64,000 bases of DNA from Sphingobacterium kitahiroshimense. GTDB taxonomy: Bacteria; Bacteroidota; Bacteroidia; Sphingobacteriales; Sphingobacteriaceae. The notes under the pieces are model-generated. The model had not been told where the DNA came from. It made no database searches and worked only from the letters and a program-made list of their open reading frames with translations. The stretch's first letter is position 1; each line of letters opens with the position of its first letter. Shown in pieces: positions 54,476 to 62,808 of this stretch. Made by a program: the position numbers and the translations under genes. The stretch lies in assembly GCF_025961315.1 (NCBI RefSeq), contig NZ_JAOQNK010000001.1, positions 3,410,001 through 3,474,000 on the forward strand, read 5' to 3'.

Positions 54476-55421
54476 TCAGCAGTTCCACAGTTCAGTACTT
54501 GCGTTCAACAAAGCTCTATTCAAAACCAGAAGAACAGATTTTGTTGATCCCATAACTGGACTAACTGCTCTGTCAAAGATCAGAGGAAAGAAAAAGAAAT
54601 TTGGTATAGAGAATAGTATAGCTATAACCTATATCCAGAAAATAATAATAAATTACGATAATATCCTAGCTGCTGATGAAGATGAAATGCAGCAATGGAT
54701 TCTAGATTTTCGTACTGTTATCCATGAGGACAAAATCCCAGAAAAATTTTGGAAAGCTGTTGTTAAGGCTATGAAGTACGGGGCGTTGCGCGATAAAGAG
54801 ATGCTTCAATTTCTTCAAAAGTCTAATATTAAGACGTGTGTTTATTGCCATTCACAACTTACACTTATAATCAATAAAACAAAAACTTCGTTAAAGGGAC
54901 TACTACAATTGGACCATAAATTTCCGAAGTCGAAATATCCTTTCCTTTGCACTTCTTTTTATAATTTATATCCGATATGTAGCAATTGCAACATGTCGAA
55001 GAGTGATGATCAAACTGATTTCAATCTTTACTGTAAGGATGACCAGCTAGATCTTTTGACATTTGGTGTAAATAGTTCAAGCTTACTTAAGTATGAAAAA
55101 ACCCGTAATATTGATGATATTGTGATTACCGTTTCGCATTTGAATAAAACTATCAATTTGGAAGAATATGACAAAATGTTCAATATTAAGAATGTTTATA
55201 ATGCACAAAAGGATCTTGTTCAGGAACTAATCGAAAAAAAACAAGTTTACAATAATCCGTACAATAAAACATTGGTTGATAATTTCAATAAATTATTTAC
55301 CGATCAAAGCATGATTAAAAGATTGATTATAGGCAATTATGATAAACCTGAAGATATGCTGAAGCGTCCATTGTCCAAATTTACTCAAGAAATAGCCAGA
55401 GACTTAAAATTGATAAAATAA
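54456..55421 (+). CDS. HNH endonuclease (PtuB-like)
   Basis: The 321-residue product has a zinc-bound HNH core: TCVYCHSQL (Cys128, Cys131), LLQLDHKFPKSKYP (Asp153-His154), FYNLYPICSNCNMSKSD (Asn170, Cys175, Cys178, Asn179). The order CxxC-DH-N-CxxC-N is that of PtuB and TIGR02646-like nucleases coupled to an ATPase. About 120 N-terminal residues and 140 C-terminal residues are helical and unknown. The start overlaps the ATPase gene, so both are made together. It is predicted to cut nucleic acid when the ATPase is triggered by phage. Confidence 0.78.
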   Translation: MRRIKVDQQFHSSVLAFNKALFKTRRTDFVDPITGLTALSKIRGKKKKFGIENSIAITYIQKIIINYDNILAADEDEMQQWILDFRTVIHEDKIPEKFWKAVVKAMKYGALRDKEMLQFLQKSNIKTCVYCHSQLTLIINKTKTSLKGLLQLDHKFPKSKYPFLCTSFYNLYPICSNCNMSKSDDQTDFNLYCKDDQLDLLTFGVNSSSLLKYEKTRNIDDIVITVSHLNKTINLEEYDKMFNIKNVYNAQKDLVQELIEKKQVYNNPYNKTLVDNFNKLFTDQSMIKRLIIGNYDKPEDMLKRPLSKFTQEIARDLKLIK

Positions 55422-55610
55422 TAAAACTCTTAAAGTCTTTACAGTCTAGCAAATGTTAAGCTCGTGATAGAAATATATATTGACACTGTATTTATTCTTA
55501 TTATCTTTTTAGAGAAGTTAATGAACTGTTGAATGTGTCGTGATTGCTACTTCTGGTAAACTTCCCTAGATAGCAGTGATATGACTATATAGCATCAAAT
55601 CTTTCATTAA

Positions 55611-55649
55611 AAAAGAACAGCTAAAGGAATTAACTTTAGCTGTTCTTTT
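55611..55649. terminator. Bidirectional terminator between the HNH gene and the GH84 gene
   Basis: A perfect 16-bp stem (55611-55626 with 55634-55649) with loop GAATTAA. A tract at the left and T tract at the right. Confidence 0.88.
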
Positions 55650-55702
55650 AATGCGCCGATGAAAAATCTTCTCGTTTGATTAATCTGACCAACAAGTATG
55701 AT

Positions 55703-57670
55703 CTACTTACTACCTTTTGCTATATAAAGTAATTTTGGTGCATCCTTAATAAATACATCCAACACTCCGTCTGCAATTTTAACTGGCCCTTCAAAGCGAG
55801 TCGCACCTGGTGTTGATGGAATAACCGCCGCCTTTTTAGCGAGTTCATCAGCTTTATCAAAATAACCGATACTATTACTTTTACCCATTTCTACCTCCTG
55901 CAAACCTAGGACAACAGATTCTAAAGCCTCTCCCCATATTGCCATCGCATCTAACCATGGTCCAGCTTCACGGACAAAACCTTTATCAATTGTTCCTGAA
56001 CGAATAATATTTGGAGCATTTCTAAATTCATGAGCATGATTTATTAGACTTTTAATAGCCTGCGCACGGTCATCTTTATTACCATAAGAAAGAGCATCTC
56101 TAAACTTATCTAAAATTAACTTTAATGCTGGTGCTTGCACTTGCCAAGGGTGTGTTCCAAATGTTGGGGCTAAGTGCTGGGTATCGAAAAACAGCAATAA
56201 TGCCTGAGTGGTTTTTGGATTATTTCCAGCTAATTGACGCGCAGCAAATGTCCAAGTACGAGAAGCATCGTAATCTTGATCATTCCAGGCAAAAGCAGCC
56301 ACTCCCGATATTGCCACTCTACTAGCAGCTTCCTGATTCATTGGATTGGACAAAATACCGGCAAGCTGTTTTGATAACCCTGCTTCCCTTCTATCATATG
56401 GAGCTAAAAGAAGCCTTCCTTTAGATTCTGCATAGTCATTTACAGGATAATTATCCCAGAGCAATGTTGGTTTTCCAAAAACCTTAGTAGCCGCTTTTGC
56501 ATCATTTATTGAAATTGATGGCGGAACGACATCAGTTCCTGTCCATTGAACAACGATATCTTGATTTAAATTTTTACGTAATGCGGCTTTATACGGAGTT
56601 TCTTTGGCATCATAATACTCGGTGGGAACCATAATTAAATTTGGCGCCTCAGGATCTACTCCCTTGATATAGTCCTGCAATTTATTTAATAATGAAGATT
56701 GTGCTACCGCGGCAGCTTCGGGGCCAGATTTTCCAAAAGTAATCGAGTCTTGATTACAATTCCATTTTTGATACTCAATATCATCTAATGCCAAATAAAA
56801 ACTACGCACACCCACACTTCTTAACGCATTTACTTTGTCTTTTAATAGATCAAAATCTGTTTTACATGAAAAACAAATCGTTGGACCAGGCGATATTGCA
56901 TAAACAAAGTTGATATGATTATCGGTTGCAATCTTTGCTATACGGCCAAGTTCTGATAATGTGTCCGCTGGATAAGGCTGTCTCCATCTATCTCTAGCGT
57001 AAGGATCATCTTTTGGCGTATACACGTAGGTATTGGCTTTAACAGAGGATAAAAATAATAAATGTTGCTCGCGCTCTAACATAGTCCAGGGTTTCCCGTA
57101 GAACCCTTCCACCGAACCGCGGATAGGCTGAGCTGGGTAATCTTGAATCAATAGTGATGGAAAGAAAGCGCTTGTGATTAACTGTGCGAAGCTTTGTGTG
57201 GCATGAAATAGACCATGCGCATCATGCCCCATTAGTGATATTAAAAAACCTTGATCTTTTTTTCCACTAGAAATTACGTAACCTTCTTTATGAGCATCTA
57301 AAATTGCCTGGTTGTTGTTAAGAAGAGCTTTTCCTTCTCCATTTTTGCTCACCCCTAAAACCACTACTGTACCTCGAATTGACTTTGGAATCTTTTGGGT
57401 TGTATTCACATTCTTCACTCCTGCCTTGTTCAGCATCTTCACTACTGTAGCCTTAGTATACTCACTAACCTCTGGTAATGCAACTAAAGTAATGGTCTGT
57501 CCGATAGGGAAGCTCTCGCCTTGAAGTTCCATAAACACAGGTGAGGGAAATATAGAAGGAAGGGTTGATACCGTAGCGGTTTCAAAATTCTTTTGCTGAG
57601 CATACCCCAATTTTAAACTTCCGCTTAAAATAACTGCCCCTAATAAACCATATATAATTTTTTTATTCAT
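55703..57670 (-). CDS. GH84-family beta-N-acetylglucosaminidase
   Basis: About 655 residues. The signal peptide (MNKKIIYGLLGAVILSGSLKLGYAQ) precedes a GH20b-like N-terminal domain (about 35-160). The GH84 barrel has RGSVEGFYGKPWTMLEREQHL, TYVYTPKDDPYARDRWR and FYLALDDIEY, whose Asp pair supplies the acid/base and the residue that polarises the substrate N-acetyl group. Such enzymes release GlcNAc or O-GlcNAc by substrate-assisted catalysis. I choose Met57670; the frame extends to 57718, but those residues spoil the signal peptide. It is single and divergent from the toxin-like cluster; a GH20 gene lies 5 kb away. Confidence 0.88.
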   Translation of the reverse strand: MNKKIIYGLLGAVILSGSLKLGYAQQKNFETATVSTLPSIFPSPVFMELQGESFPIGQTITLVALPEVSEYTKATVVKMLNKAGVKNVNTTQKIPKSIRGTVVVLGVSKNGEGKALLNNNQAILDAHKEGYVISSGKKDQGFLISLMGHDAHGLFHATQSFAQLITSAFFPSLLIQDYPAQPIRGSVEGFYGKPWTMLEREQHLLFLSSVKANTYVYTPKDDPYARDRWRQPYPADTLSELGRIAKIATDNHINFVYAISPGPTICFSCKTDFDLLKDKVNALRSVGVRSFYLALDDIEYQKWNCNQDSITFGKSGPEAAAVAQSSLLNKLQDYIKGVDPEAPNLIMVPTEYYDAKETPYKAALRKNLNQDIVVQWTGTDVVPPSISINDAKAATKVFGKPTLLWDNYPVNDYAESKGRLLLAPYDRREAGLSKQLAGILSNPMNQEAASRVAISGVAAFAWNDQDYDASRTWTFAARQLAGNNPKTTQALLLFFDTQHLAPTFGTHPWQVQAPALKLILDKFRDALSYGNKDDRAQAIKSLINHAHEFRNAPNIIRSGTIDKGFVREAGPWLDAMAIWGEALESVVLGLQEVEMGKSNSIGYFDKADELAKKAAVIPSTPGATRFEGPVKIADGVLDVFIKDAPKLLYIAKGSK

Positions 57671-58078
57671 CATTAAATTAAGTTTAATTTCTATGCTAAT
57701 TAATAGCATAAATTCCAAAAATAATATAATTCACCCATATAACTTCCATGTATGTGATTTATTACATAATCAAACTCCCCGTACGCGCATCTTAAATTTA
57801 AATTGATTAGTATGACAACGATGTGCTACATATACGACATCGCAGAATGAAGTAATAAGGCTAAGCCAATCTCAAATAATATGGATTTATCTCAGAATAC
57901 CTAAAGAAGCGTTCAATAATTAAAAGGCTTTTGCATTACAAAATTTCAACAATTAAACCCAATTTTTTGTCGCAACCTGATTTTTTATATCACGTTTAAA
58001 GTTCCTTATCATGCAGACGTTGAGATTAGGATTTATCAATAAAGCAATCTATTATCAGAAAGTAACATTTTCTCTTCG
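57671..58078. other. Intergenic region
   Basis: Upstream of the GH84 gene and downstream of the first C39-like gene. No frame or strong structure seen. Confidence 0.5.
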
Positions 58079-58648
58079 CTACAAATGCGTGGACACAGTG
58101 TAAGTCATGATTTCTGTACCGTTAGACTTTTTCACAATTTCTTTTGTATTTCTAAGTATTAATGTATGGCTCCCATGTTTACTATATGATACAAATTCTC
58201 CATCCGGAGTTTGTTTGCAGATGATAAACATATGCCAGCCTTCATCCGACGGAAGTGAAATAATTACTTTTTTCTCAGACTTCAATTCATTTTCTATCGT
58301 TTGAAAAAGGCTGTCTATCGGAAAGTTTTCATCGCGAGGCAAAACAAATTTTTGGGAGAAAGTAATTCCGTATAATTCTTTATTGTCAAAGTTGCGGAAA
58401 GAACCATCGGTTTTATTTTTCCATTCATTTTGTAAGTCATAAAAATCAAAATCTACAACTTTATAATACTTCAATATCATTTCGACAGCTGATGGAATAC
58501 AAGACAATTGAAAGATTTGATCGTGGTTGTTTATAACGGCATCAAAAAAATCAAAATTATCATTTTTTTGTGTTTGAGCCTTCGAATGGAAACTAATAGA
58601 TGTGGATATTAATATAACTAAACCAAAGAGTATCTTTTTCATATTCAA
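58079..58648 (-). CDS. Secreted C39-like cysteine peptidase, active-site residues present
   Basis: The 189-residue product has a signal peptide (to about HSKAQ, 25) and a papain-like C39-type fold. FQLSCIPSAVEMILKYYK carries the candidate nucleophile Cys50, and DEGWHMFIICKQTPDGEFVSYS the candidate His139. The mature part is compact, like the C39_2 group. The substrate is unknown. A paralogue about three quarters identical by eye lies 242 bases upstream in the same direction and lacks both residues. This copy could be a secreted protease toxin or a processing enzyme. Confidence 0.6.
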   Translation of the reverse strand: MNMKKILFGLVILISTSISFHSKAQTQKNDNFDFFDAVINNHDQIFQLSCIPSAVEMILKYYKVVDFDFYDLQNEWKNKTDGSFRNFDNKELYGITFSQKFVLPRDENFPIDSLFQTIENELKSEKKVIISLPSDEGWHMFIICKQTPDGEFVSYSKHGSHTLILRNTKEIVKKSNGTEIMTYTVSTHL

Positions 58649-58890
58649 AACTTATTTTATAATTCATATTTTCATCAAACACAATAAGACTGTGCTAAAT
58701 AATCGAAATCTTGGTCTAGTACATATTGTACCCTCCCTAACACACTCTTTTTAATGTTTGTACTAAAAAATATATTTGGTTATAGTCTTTTACAAAAATC
58801 TTTCTACTCCATTTTGTAAAATATATCTGCTTTTATTTTTTGTTTGGATCAAGCTAACAACAAGTATATACTGTACAAGATGCTTACCTC

Positions 58891-59454
58891 TCACTTCAAA
58901 GGAAGAGTACTATAAGTCATGATTTCTGTACCGTTTGACTTTTTTATAATCTCTTTTATATTTCGAAGGATTAATGTGTGGCTTCCAAGTTTGCTGTATG
59001 AAACAAATTCTCCATCCGAAGTTTGTTTATTGATGACAAAAATAGGCCATCCCGCCTCCACCTGCAGTGCGATAATTACCTTTTTCCCAGACTTCAATTC
59101 ATCTTCTATAGTTTGAAAAAGACTATCTATAGGGAAATCTGCATTTCGAGGTAAATTAAATTTTTGGGAAAACGTAATTCCATAAAATTCTTTATTGTCA
59201 AAGTCACGGAAAGAACCATCAGTTTTGTTTTGCCATTCATTTTGTAAGTCATAAAAATTAAAACCAACTGCTTTACAATTCTTTAGAACCATTTCGATAG
59301 CTGAAGGAATACCTGAAGACTGAAAAATTTGGTTGTGGTTGTTTACTACAGTATCAAAAAAATCACAATTATCGATTTTTTTTGTCTGAGCTTTCGAATG
59401 AAAAACAGTAGGAGTGGTTATTAAGAAGAATATAAGTAAGAGAATCTTTATCAT
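58891..59454 (-). CDS. C39-like pseudoenzyme, paralogue without catalytic Cys and His
   Basis: The 187-residue product has the same signal peptide and fold as the next gene. FQSSGIPSAIEMVLK has Gly48 where the paralogue has the catalytic Cys, and AGWPIFVINKQ has Pro137 where it has His. Each change is a single base (TGT to GGT, CAT to CCT). The rest of the sequence, such as FYDLQNEW and GSHTLILRN, is well kept and the frame is intact, so it is not simply decaying. It may be an inhibitor, decoy or immunity protein for the active copy. This gene comes first in the direction of transcription. Confidence 0.6.
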   Translation of the reverse strand: MIKILLLIFFLITTPTVFHSKAQTKKIDNCDFFDTVVNNHNQIFQSSGIPSAIEMVLKNCKAVGFNFYDLQNEWQNKTDGSFRDFDNKEFYGITFSQKFNLPRNADFPIDSLFQTIEDELKSGKKVIIALQVEAGWPIFVINKQTSDGEFVSYSKLGSHTLILRNIKEIIKKSNGTEIMTYSTLPLK

Positions 59455-59520
59455 AATTATTAAATTTACAAAATATAATCGATTATATAGATGTGATTAT
59501 TAAAACATAATAATCTAAAA

Positions 59521-60036
59521 CTATCCTATACGGATTATTTTTCCGATCTGTAAATTTGCTATTATTTTATTAATTTCCTTATGTTCTTCGACTATCTCCG
59601 GGGCAGCTATGCTGATAGCATCAATTGTGTAACTACAATAGACTATCTTATTATCATCTGCGAAGATCCAGTTAAAAATTTTTAAAGCAGAATCATTATT
59701 TTCCGATGAAGAGATATAATAAAGATATTTGTGCCCGACATCATTTTTCAGTATAGTCCCATTATTCTCTTTACATAAATCAACTAAATAGTCGTCCGTG
59801 TTAAAATTAATAGATTGTATTTCTAATGGTGTGATTCTAAAACTTCCTGTTTGTTCAGTATAGAAAAGGTAAGTTCCCTCTAACTCTTCAACATAAACCA
59901 AATTACTAGGATAACTAAATTCTATCCACTCTTGATTAGAAATAAAATAATTATAATCCATATATCTAAAATTACATTGAAATTGATGATTTAAGATAAA
60001 TATATTTCGCTCTACTTCCATCTGGAATGATTCCAT
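59521..60036 (-). CDS. Hypothetical protein, possibly DUF3805-like
   Basis: About 171 residues from Met60036, chosen because the 31 residues before it are very aromatic and lack a start context. The N-terminal half (VERNIFILNHQFQCNFRYMDYNYFISNQEWIEFSYPSNLVYVEELEGTY) resembles the DUF3805 pattern found in Bacteroides. No signal peptide or membrane helix. In this setting of toxin-like genes, a small cytoplasmic soluble protein may be an immunity protein. The family match is from memory and uncertain. Confidence 0.45.
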   Translation of the reverse strand: MESFQMEVERNIFILNHQFQCNFRYMDYNYFISNQEWIEFSYPSNLVYVEELEGTYLFYTEQTGSFRITPLEIQSINFNTDDYLVDLCKENNGTILKNDVGHKYLYYISSSENNDSALKIFNWIFADDNKIVYCSYTIDAISIAAPEIVEEHKEINKIIANLQIGKIIRIG

Positions 60037-60241
60037 TTTATAGAAATGCAATAAATATCCGATATCTATTTTAAAGTAAGGCCAATGAAAACCGTAAAAA
60101 AAGAATTTTTCAGTGAAGAAAACGAACAAAAAAGATAAAATCAGAGTTTATAACTTTATTAATATCCTCTCCAGAAAATAGGACTTTTTAAAAGAAGAGA
60201 ATTCGGTGATGAATTACTAATTTTAAATAGGAGGAAAAACC

Positions 60242-60501
60242 ATGAAAAAATCAAAGTTTACTGAAGAAGAGATAGCGTCCGCAATCCAACAGTTTAGAAC
60301 GGTACCAGAGCGGAAGAAATATGCAGGCAAATGTGAGTTTCACAGGAGACGTTTTTAATTGTAAGAAAAAACGGTGGTTTAGGTGTTTCTAAATTAAGCA
60401 AACTACAGCAGTTAAAAGAGAAGAATGCCCAATTCAAAAAGCTTGTGGTCGATCTGAGTCTGGAAAAAAAGATGCCGCATGATGTATACAAAAAGTATTG
60501 A
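60242..60501 (+). pseudogene. IS3-family orfA remnant
   Basis: The sequence starts MKKSKFTEEEIASAIQQF, typical for an IS3 OrfA and preceded by AGGAGG at 60229-60234. A frameshift lies near 60312, after which the frame continues EEICRQM-stop-VSQETF and later GGLGVSKLSKLQQLKEKNAQFKKLVVDLSLEKKM. The stop is one base from the expected Gly codon (TGA for GGA). No orfB follows; instead a toxin-gene tail abuts it in the same frame. Confidence 0.75.
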
Positions 60502-60875
60502 GGCCTTCACGGCGGTAAAGACAAAAAAGATAGATCCAATACAAAAGAACTTAGAGAAAAAGCTAAAATTGGTCAAGAAGCACATCGGCAGGAGCAGAAG
60601 AAAATTAAAGATAATGGTGAAAAAGTAGAGAAAAAAATGAGACTGGATGACGGAACAAATGTTAGGAAGGACGGTATAGATGCCGATGGAAACTTGTAAT
60701 TATTAAGTCTGATACTGAATCGGGCATTGCTTCTGGAAAAAAGCGCGAAGACATACTTAATAAAAACAATCAAACCAAACATAGAGCAATATTGTATGAC
60801 CCTACTAATCCGGATTATAAAAAAGGGCACGATAAATATATCGGACCTAAAAAGAAAAACAAGAATAATTCATGA
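60502..60875 (+). pseudogene. C-terminal tail of a polymorphic toxin, frameshifted
   Basis: The frame after the IS remnant reads GLHGGKDKKDRSNTKELREKAK ... MRLDDGTNVRKDGIDADGN and then stops at 60697. If one base is restored near 60696, it continues as VIIKSDTESGIASGKKREDIL ... RAILYDPTNPDYKKGHDKYIGPKKKNKNNS to the stop at 60873-60875. The RKDGIDADGN-VIIK core and the YDPxNPxY...YIGPKK end recall restriction-endonuclease-fold toxin domains at the ends of Rhs/RHS-like or other polymorphic toxins. The stop overlaps the next ATG (ATGA), as toxin/immunity pairs often do. Confidence 0.65.
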
Positions 60876-61549
60876 AATTAACAAAAGCAAAATTGACTTC
60901 AAAAGTCAAAGCTCCTTTACAAATATTAGGTTATACCTACTTTAAAGAATCAATTTCTGGCGCACAGGGATTCTTTTCGAAAAAATTAGAAAACGGCTTT
61001 TATTTGACACTTGGCTTAACAATTCACAGATATATGGAGAGTGATTTTACTGGAGATTTTTATTATTCTAAAACAACCAGATGGTCCTCTGTTTGGGGCG
61101 ACATTCCAAAAGAAAGTTATGAACGCCCTGGCTTCTTAATGTCAACAGAAGAACGGAAAGTCTATTTTGACACTGAAAATGAAAAATTACGTGATTATTG
61201 GTGGGATGGTTTTGATGATTCATCCGTCGCTTCTTTTATCGAAGTCATCAAGCTTACTGAGTCTAGACTGTATAAAGATCCCTTGCTGTCACAAAAAATT
61301 GAAGATAGCCTCAGCGTATCTCAATTGAAAAATTACGCCGATGAGGTAAAGAAATTTGTTATCAGCATTGAAAAATTGAATTTATCATATTCTTATTTAC
61401 CAGATAAAGAAATAGATGGAATACCTATTCAATGGTTTAAAGCTTCTGAATATATATTAAAAATGCATGAGGGAATTTTAAATAAAAATACAGTAAAAGC
61501 CTTGGCTTCAGATGCATTTATTCAAAATATACTTGATAATAATAAGTAA
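60872..61549 (+). CDS. Likely immunity protein for the adjacent toxin tail
   Basis: The 225-residue product is cytoplasmic, with no signal peptide and no named motif. The first half (LGYTYFKESISGAQGFFSKKLENGFYLTLGLTIHRYMESDFTGDFYYSKTTRWSSVWGDIPKESYERPG) is beta-rich and the second half helical. Its ATG overlaps the stop codon of the toxin tail by 4 bases, and it is followed by a strong terminator. That placement is the main reason to call it an immunity gene. It is intact although the toxin is broken, so it may persist as an orphan protector. Confidence 0.55.
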   Translation: MKLTKAKLTSKVKAPLQILGYTYFKESISGAQGFFSKKLENGFYLTLGLTIHRYMESDFTGDFYYSKTTRWSSVWGDIPKESYERPGFLMSTEERKVYFDTENEKLRDYWWDGFDDSSVASFIEVIKLTESRLYKDPLLSQKIEDSLSVSQLKNYADEVKKFVISIEKLNLSYSYLPDKEIDGIPIQWFKASEYILKMHEGILNKNTVKALASDAFIQNILDNNK

Positions 61550-61628
61550 AGATTAAATCATAAATCTTAGCATCACTTTGACCTCCTCCCGATTAACTGG
61601 AGCAAACAAAAATAGAAAATTGATAAAT

Positions 61629-61665
61629 AAAGCGAGCGATCAAGATTTATTTGATCGCTCGCTTT
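61629..61665 (+). terminator. Terminator after the immunity-like gene
   Basis: A perfect 15-bp G/C-containing stem (61629-61643 with 61651-61665) with loop GATTTAT, ending in TTT. Confidence 0.8.
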
Positions 61666-61703
61666 AGTACCCGCATACTTTAAAGCTTTTTAGAGTTTCA
61701 GTT

Positions 61704-61915
61704 TTAAAAATCCATAAGCTTAGTCACTGGTATATTAGATTTATCTGCAGTTTTTTTTAAGATGGATATAACGTTCTCCCAATTTTAGGATAACGTCAGA
61801 TATCGTGAATTTGTTTCAGCTATCTCTATTCTTTCCATTTGTGTAACATCTATTTCTTAAAGTTCTGCGAAAATCATTAGACTAACTATTATTATCATAA
61901 TTTTTACGATATTAA
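61704..61915 (-). pseudogene. Degraded XRE regulator, paralogue of the gene at 44456
   Basis: Read leftward, the conceptual frame gives FAEL-stop-EIDVTQMERIEIAETNSRYLTLS-stop-NWENVISILKKTADKSNIPVTKLMDF. It aligns with FLAELCEIDVRQLGRIERAETNSTISILKKIADKSNIKMNKLLDF of the intact XRE protein at 44456. It has two stops and an insertion of about 11 codons. The upstream half is blurred. Confidence 0.7.
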
Positions 61916-61974
61916 ACTAGTGAGGCTATATTTGCTATTACCAATAAAAAATAACCATAAAATACCGTTTGCAC

Positions 61975-62212
61975 AATTTGTACAAAATAACACCTCTTCG
62001 CTAAAGTTTGTGATGGCCTCTGCACTGACGCCCAGTACCTTTGCTATGCGCTGCAGCTTGTTCTCGTCAATAGACTCACTCTTCTAGATTATGGACACTG
62101 CCGATTGGCTGATGCCCTGTTCTGCGGCAAGTACTTCTTGTTTGATACCTCTTAGTTCCCTGATTCTTCCGATGTTAATTGTTCTATTTTTAAGATCTCA
62201 AACAATTCATTT
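61975..62212 (-). pseudogene. Second XRE-type regulator remnant with one nonsense codon
   Basis: Read leftward: NELFEILKNRTINIGRIRELRGIKQEVLAAEQGISQSAVSII-stop-KSESIDENKLQRIAKVLGVSAEAITNFSEEV. This is a full HTH domain of a common Bacteroidota type. The TAG at 62084-62086 stands where a Glu or Gln codon is expected. There is no start Met in frame. A rightward open frame from 62091 runs antisense through it. Confidence 0.7.
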
Positions 62213-62219
62213 TTTTCTA

Positions 62220-62561
62220 ATTAGTGATTCATTTCAAATTGAGAGATTGCTAGTTACTGAAAATAGATATATAGAAGAAGGCAATAAATACAGTATTAAT
62301 CAACGTAAAGGAGGACCTTATATAGATTTATTTTTTTATCGTGGATTTTCAGAAGATGCAACTGTTAAATATAAGCGTTCAGAAATAGATATATATGGTA
62401 AATTTATTCATGTAAATAGTTGTGAAGAATTTAAAGCTACAGAAGAACTGATCGCATATTATAAGCTTATTGAGAATTATATAAGGAAAAATAGTAAGAG
62501 AATAAAAATTGGCACAAAAAAACATTACATTGGTTTAGAACGCTTAAATGATAAAAATTAA
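62220..62561 (+). pseudogene. 3' fragment of an unknown gene (possible immunity gene)
   Basis: About 113 codons with protein-like composition (FQIERLLVTENRYIEEGNKYSINQRKGGPYIDLFFYRGFSEDATVKYKRSEIDIYGKFIHVNS ... YIGLERLNDKN). The frame is open back to 62091, but that part is antisense to the XRE remnant and has no natural N-terminus. I read it as a gene that lost its 5' end when the XRE remnant was joined to it. Confidence 0.5.
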
Positions 62562-62578
62562 AAACTTTAAACGCATAA

Positions 62579-62609
62579 AAAAAAGCGACTCGTTTGAAGT
62601 CGCTTTTTT
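62579..62609. terminator. Bidirectional terminator beside tRNA-Glu
   Basis: A perfect 12-bp stem (62579-62590 with 62598-62609), loop CGTTTGA, ending in T6. It serves the gene fragment on the left and the leftward tRNA. Confidence 0.85.
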
Positions 62610-62610
62610 G

Positions 62611-62682
62611 TAGCCCGTAGGGGAATCGAACCCCTGTTTCTAGAATGAAAATCTAACGTCCTAACCCCTAGACGAACGGGCC
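62611..62682 (-). tRNA. tRNA-Glu (anticodon TTC)
   Basis: A cloverleaf of 72 bases on the minus strand. The acceptor GGCCCGT pairs with ACGGGCT (with a G-T at the end), discriminator A. The D-arm carries GTCTAGGGGTTAGGAC, and the anticodon loop TTTTCAT has TTC. The T-arm is CAGGGG-TTCGATT-CCCCT. No CCA is encoded. A full consensus promoter lies 19 bases upstream. Its 3' end faces the toxin-like cluster. Confidence 0.95.
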
Positions 62683-62700
62683 TTTTTGTGTTTCGGTGTG

Positions 62701-62730
62701 CAAATATAGAAAGGTTATTGAATATTTCAA
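62701..62730 (-). promoter_or_regulatory. Promoter of tRNA-Glu
   Basis: Read leftward, TTG (62728-62730), 19 bases, TATATTTG (62701-62708). It is a full match to the Bacteroidota pattern and lies 19 bases from the tRNA 5' end. Confidence 0.8.
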
Positions 62731-62808
62731 AATAAAAATGAAAAATTATTTATTTCTCTAAAAATTGTATCTTTAGATCACACAACAAACTAAACAACTT
62801 ATAGATTC

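Noticed and set aside
60727..60945. 72-codon frame over the toxin tail and immunity start
   Set aside because: It is an out-of-frame shadow of the toxin tail, whose own frame gives a coherent domain end.
62091..62219. N-terminal 43 codons of the frame ending at 62561
   Set aside because: These are antisense to a recognisable XRE domain, so only the part after about 62220 is taken as a real gene fragment.
62611..62682. Attachment-site duplicate of the tRNA-Glu 3' end
   Set aside because: I looked for a second copy of the tRNA 3' end inside the window and saw none. Integration at this tRNA is therefore only an inference from position.
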